Shown: positions 5,886-5,926 of the stretch, piece by piece
Numbering within the stretch: position 1 is the first letter of the stretch
Layout: each line of letters begins with the position of its first letter
Assembly: GCA_905372265.1 (NCBI GenBank)
Contig: CAJPOL010000096.1
Span: forward strand, 1-5,926
Length of the DNA: 5,926 nucleotides
Direction of reading: 5' to 3'
From: an uncultured Treponema sp.
GTDB taxonomy: Bacteria; Spirochaetota; Spirochaetia; Treponematales; Treponemataceae
Position numbers and translations under genes: made by a program
Notes under the pieces: model-generated
Told to the model about the DNA's origin: nothing
The model's input: only the letters and a program-made list of their open reading frames with translations
The model's database searches: none

Positions 5886-5926
5886 TTATAACGACTGCAA
5901 TACTCTATCGAGGCAATCTTCTCGTT
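5886..5926 (-). CDS. Possible C-terminal end of an upstream minus-strand gene (partial)
   Basis: From the window edge one minus-strand frame reads 12 complete codons, REDCLDRVLQSL, and ends at TAA 5888-5886. The peptide looks like an amphipathic helix end. The next gene begins 70 nt downstream behind its own promoter. The evidence is only an open frame with plausible composition. The frame of the 5815 gene is also open to the window edge here, so chance openness is easy. No function can be given. Confidence 0.3.
   Translation of the reverse strand, partial: REDCLDRVLQSL

Overview
The window most likely comes from a spirochaete, probably a host-associated Treponema. This is inferred from intermediate GC content, lipoprotein signals with a relaxed lipobox, weak or absent Shine-Dalgarno (SD) sites on some genes, and a mix of lipoprotein, beta-barrel-like and LysM genes. 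No species marker is present.

All five complete genes lie on the minus strand, so transcription runs from high to low coordinates. The right-hand pair is a signal-peptide, beta-rich protein of unknown function (5075-5815) and a lipoprotein metallophosphoesterase (4211-5071), 3 nt apart. A well-formed sigma70-type promoter (TTGACT, 17 nt, TATACT) sits immediately before the first ATG, so the transcript would be nearly leaderless. After a 109-nt gap with a 17-bp AT-rich palindrome and a small inverted repeat comes an envelope cluster. It contains a single-pass membrane protein with a C-terminal LysM domain (3085-4101), a large Slt-type lytic transglycosylase that starts 1 nt after the LysM gene stops (945-3083), and undecaprenyl-diphosphatase UppP 20 nt further on (115-924). 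A hairpin follows uppP.

The three envelope genes suit one task, building and remodelling peptidoglycan. UppP recycles the lipid carrier, the transglycosylase cuts glycan strands, and the LysM protein links the inner membrane to the wall. The most notable observation is that residues about 5-105 of the LysM protein resemble the beta-sandwich substrate-binding domain of Hsp70/DnaK with no ATPase domain. They are predicted to face the cytoplasm, joined through an acidic linker and one membrane segment to the periplasmic LysM domain.

Both window edges may hold gene ends: a plus-strand C-terminus ending at 71, convergent with uppP, and a minus-strand C-terminus ending at 5886. Both are short and tentative.
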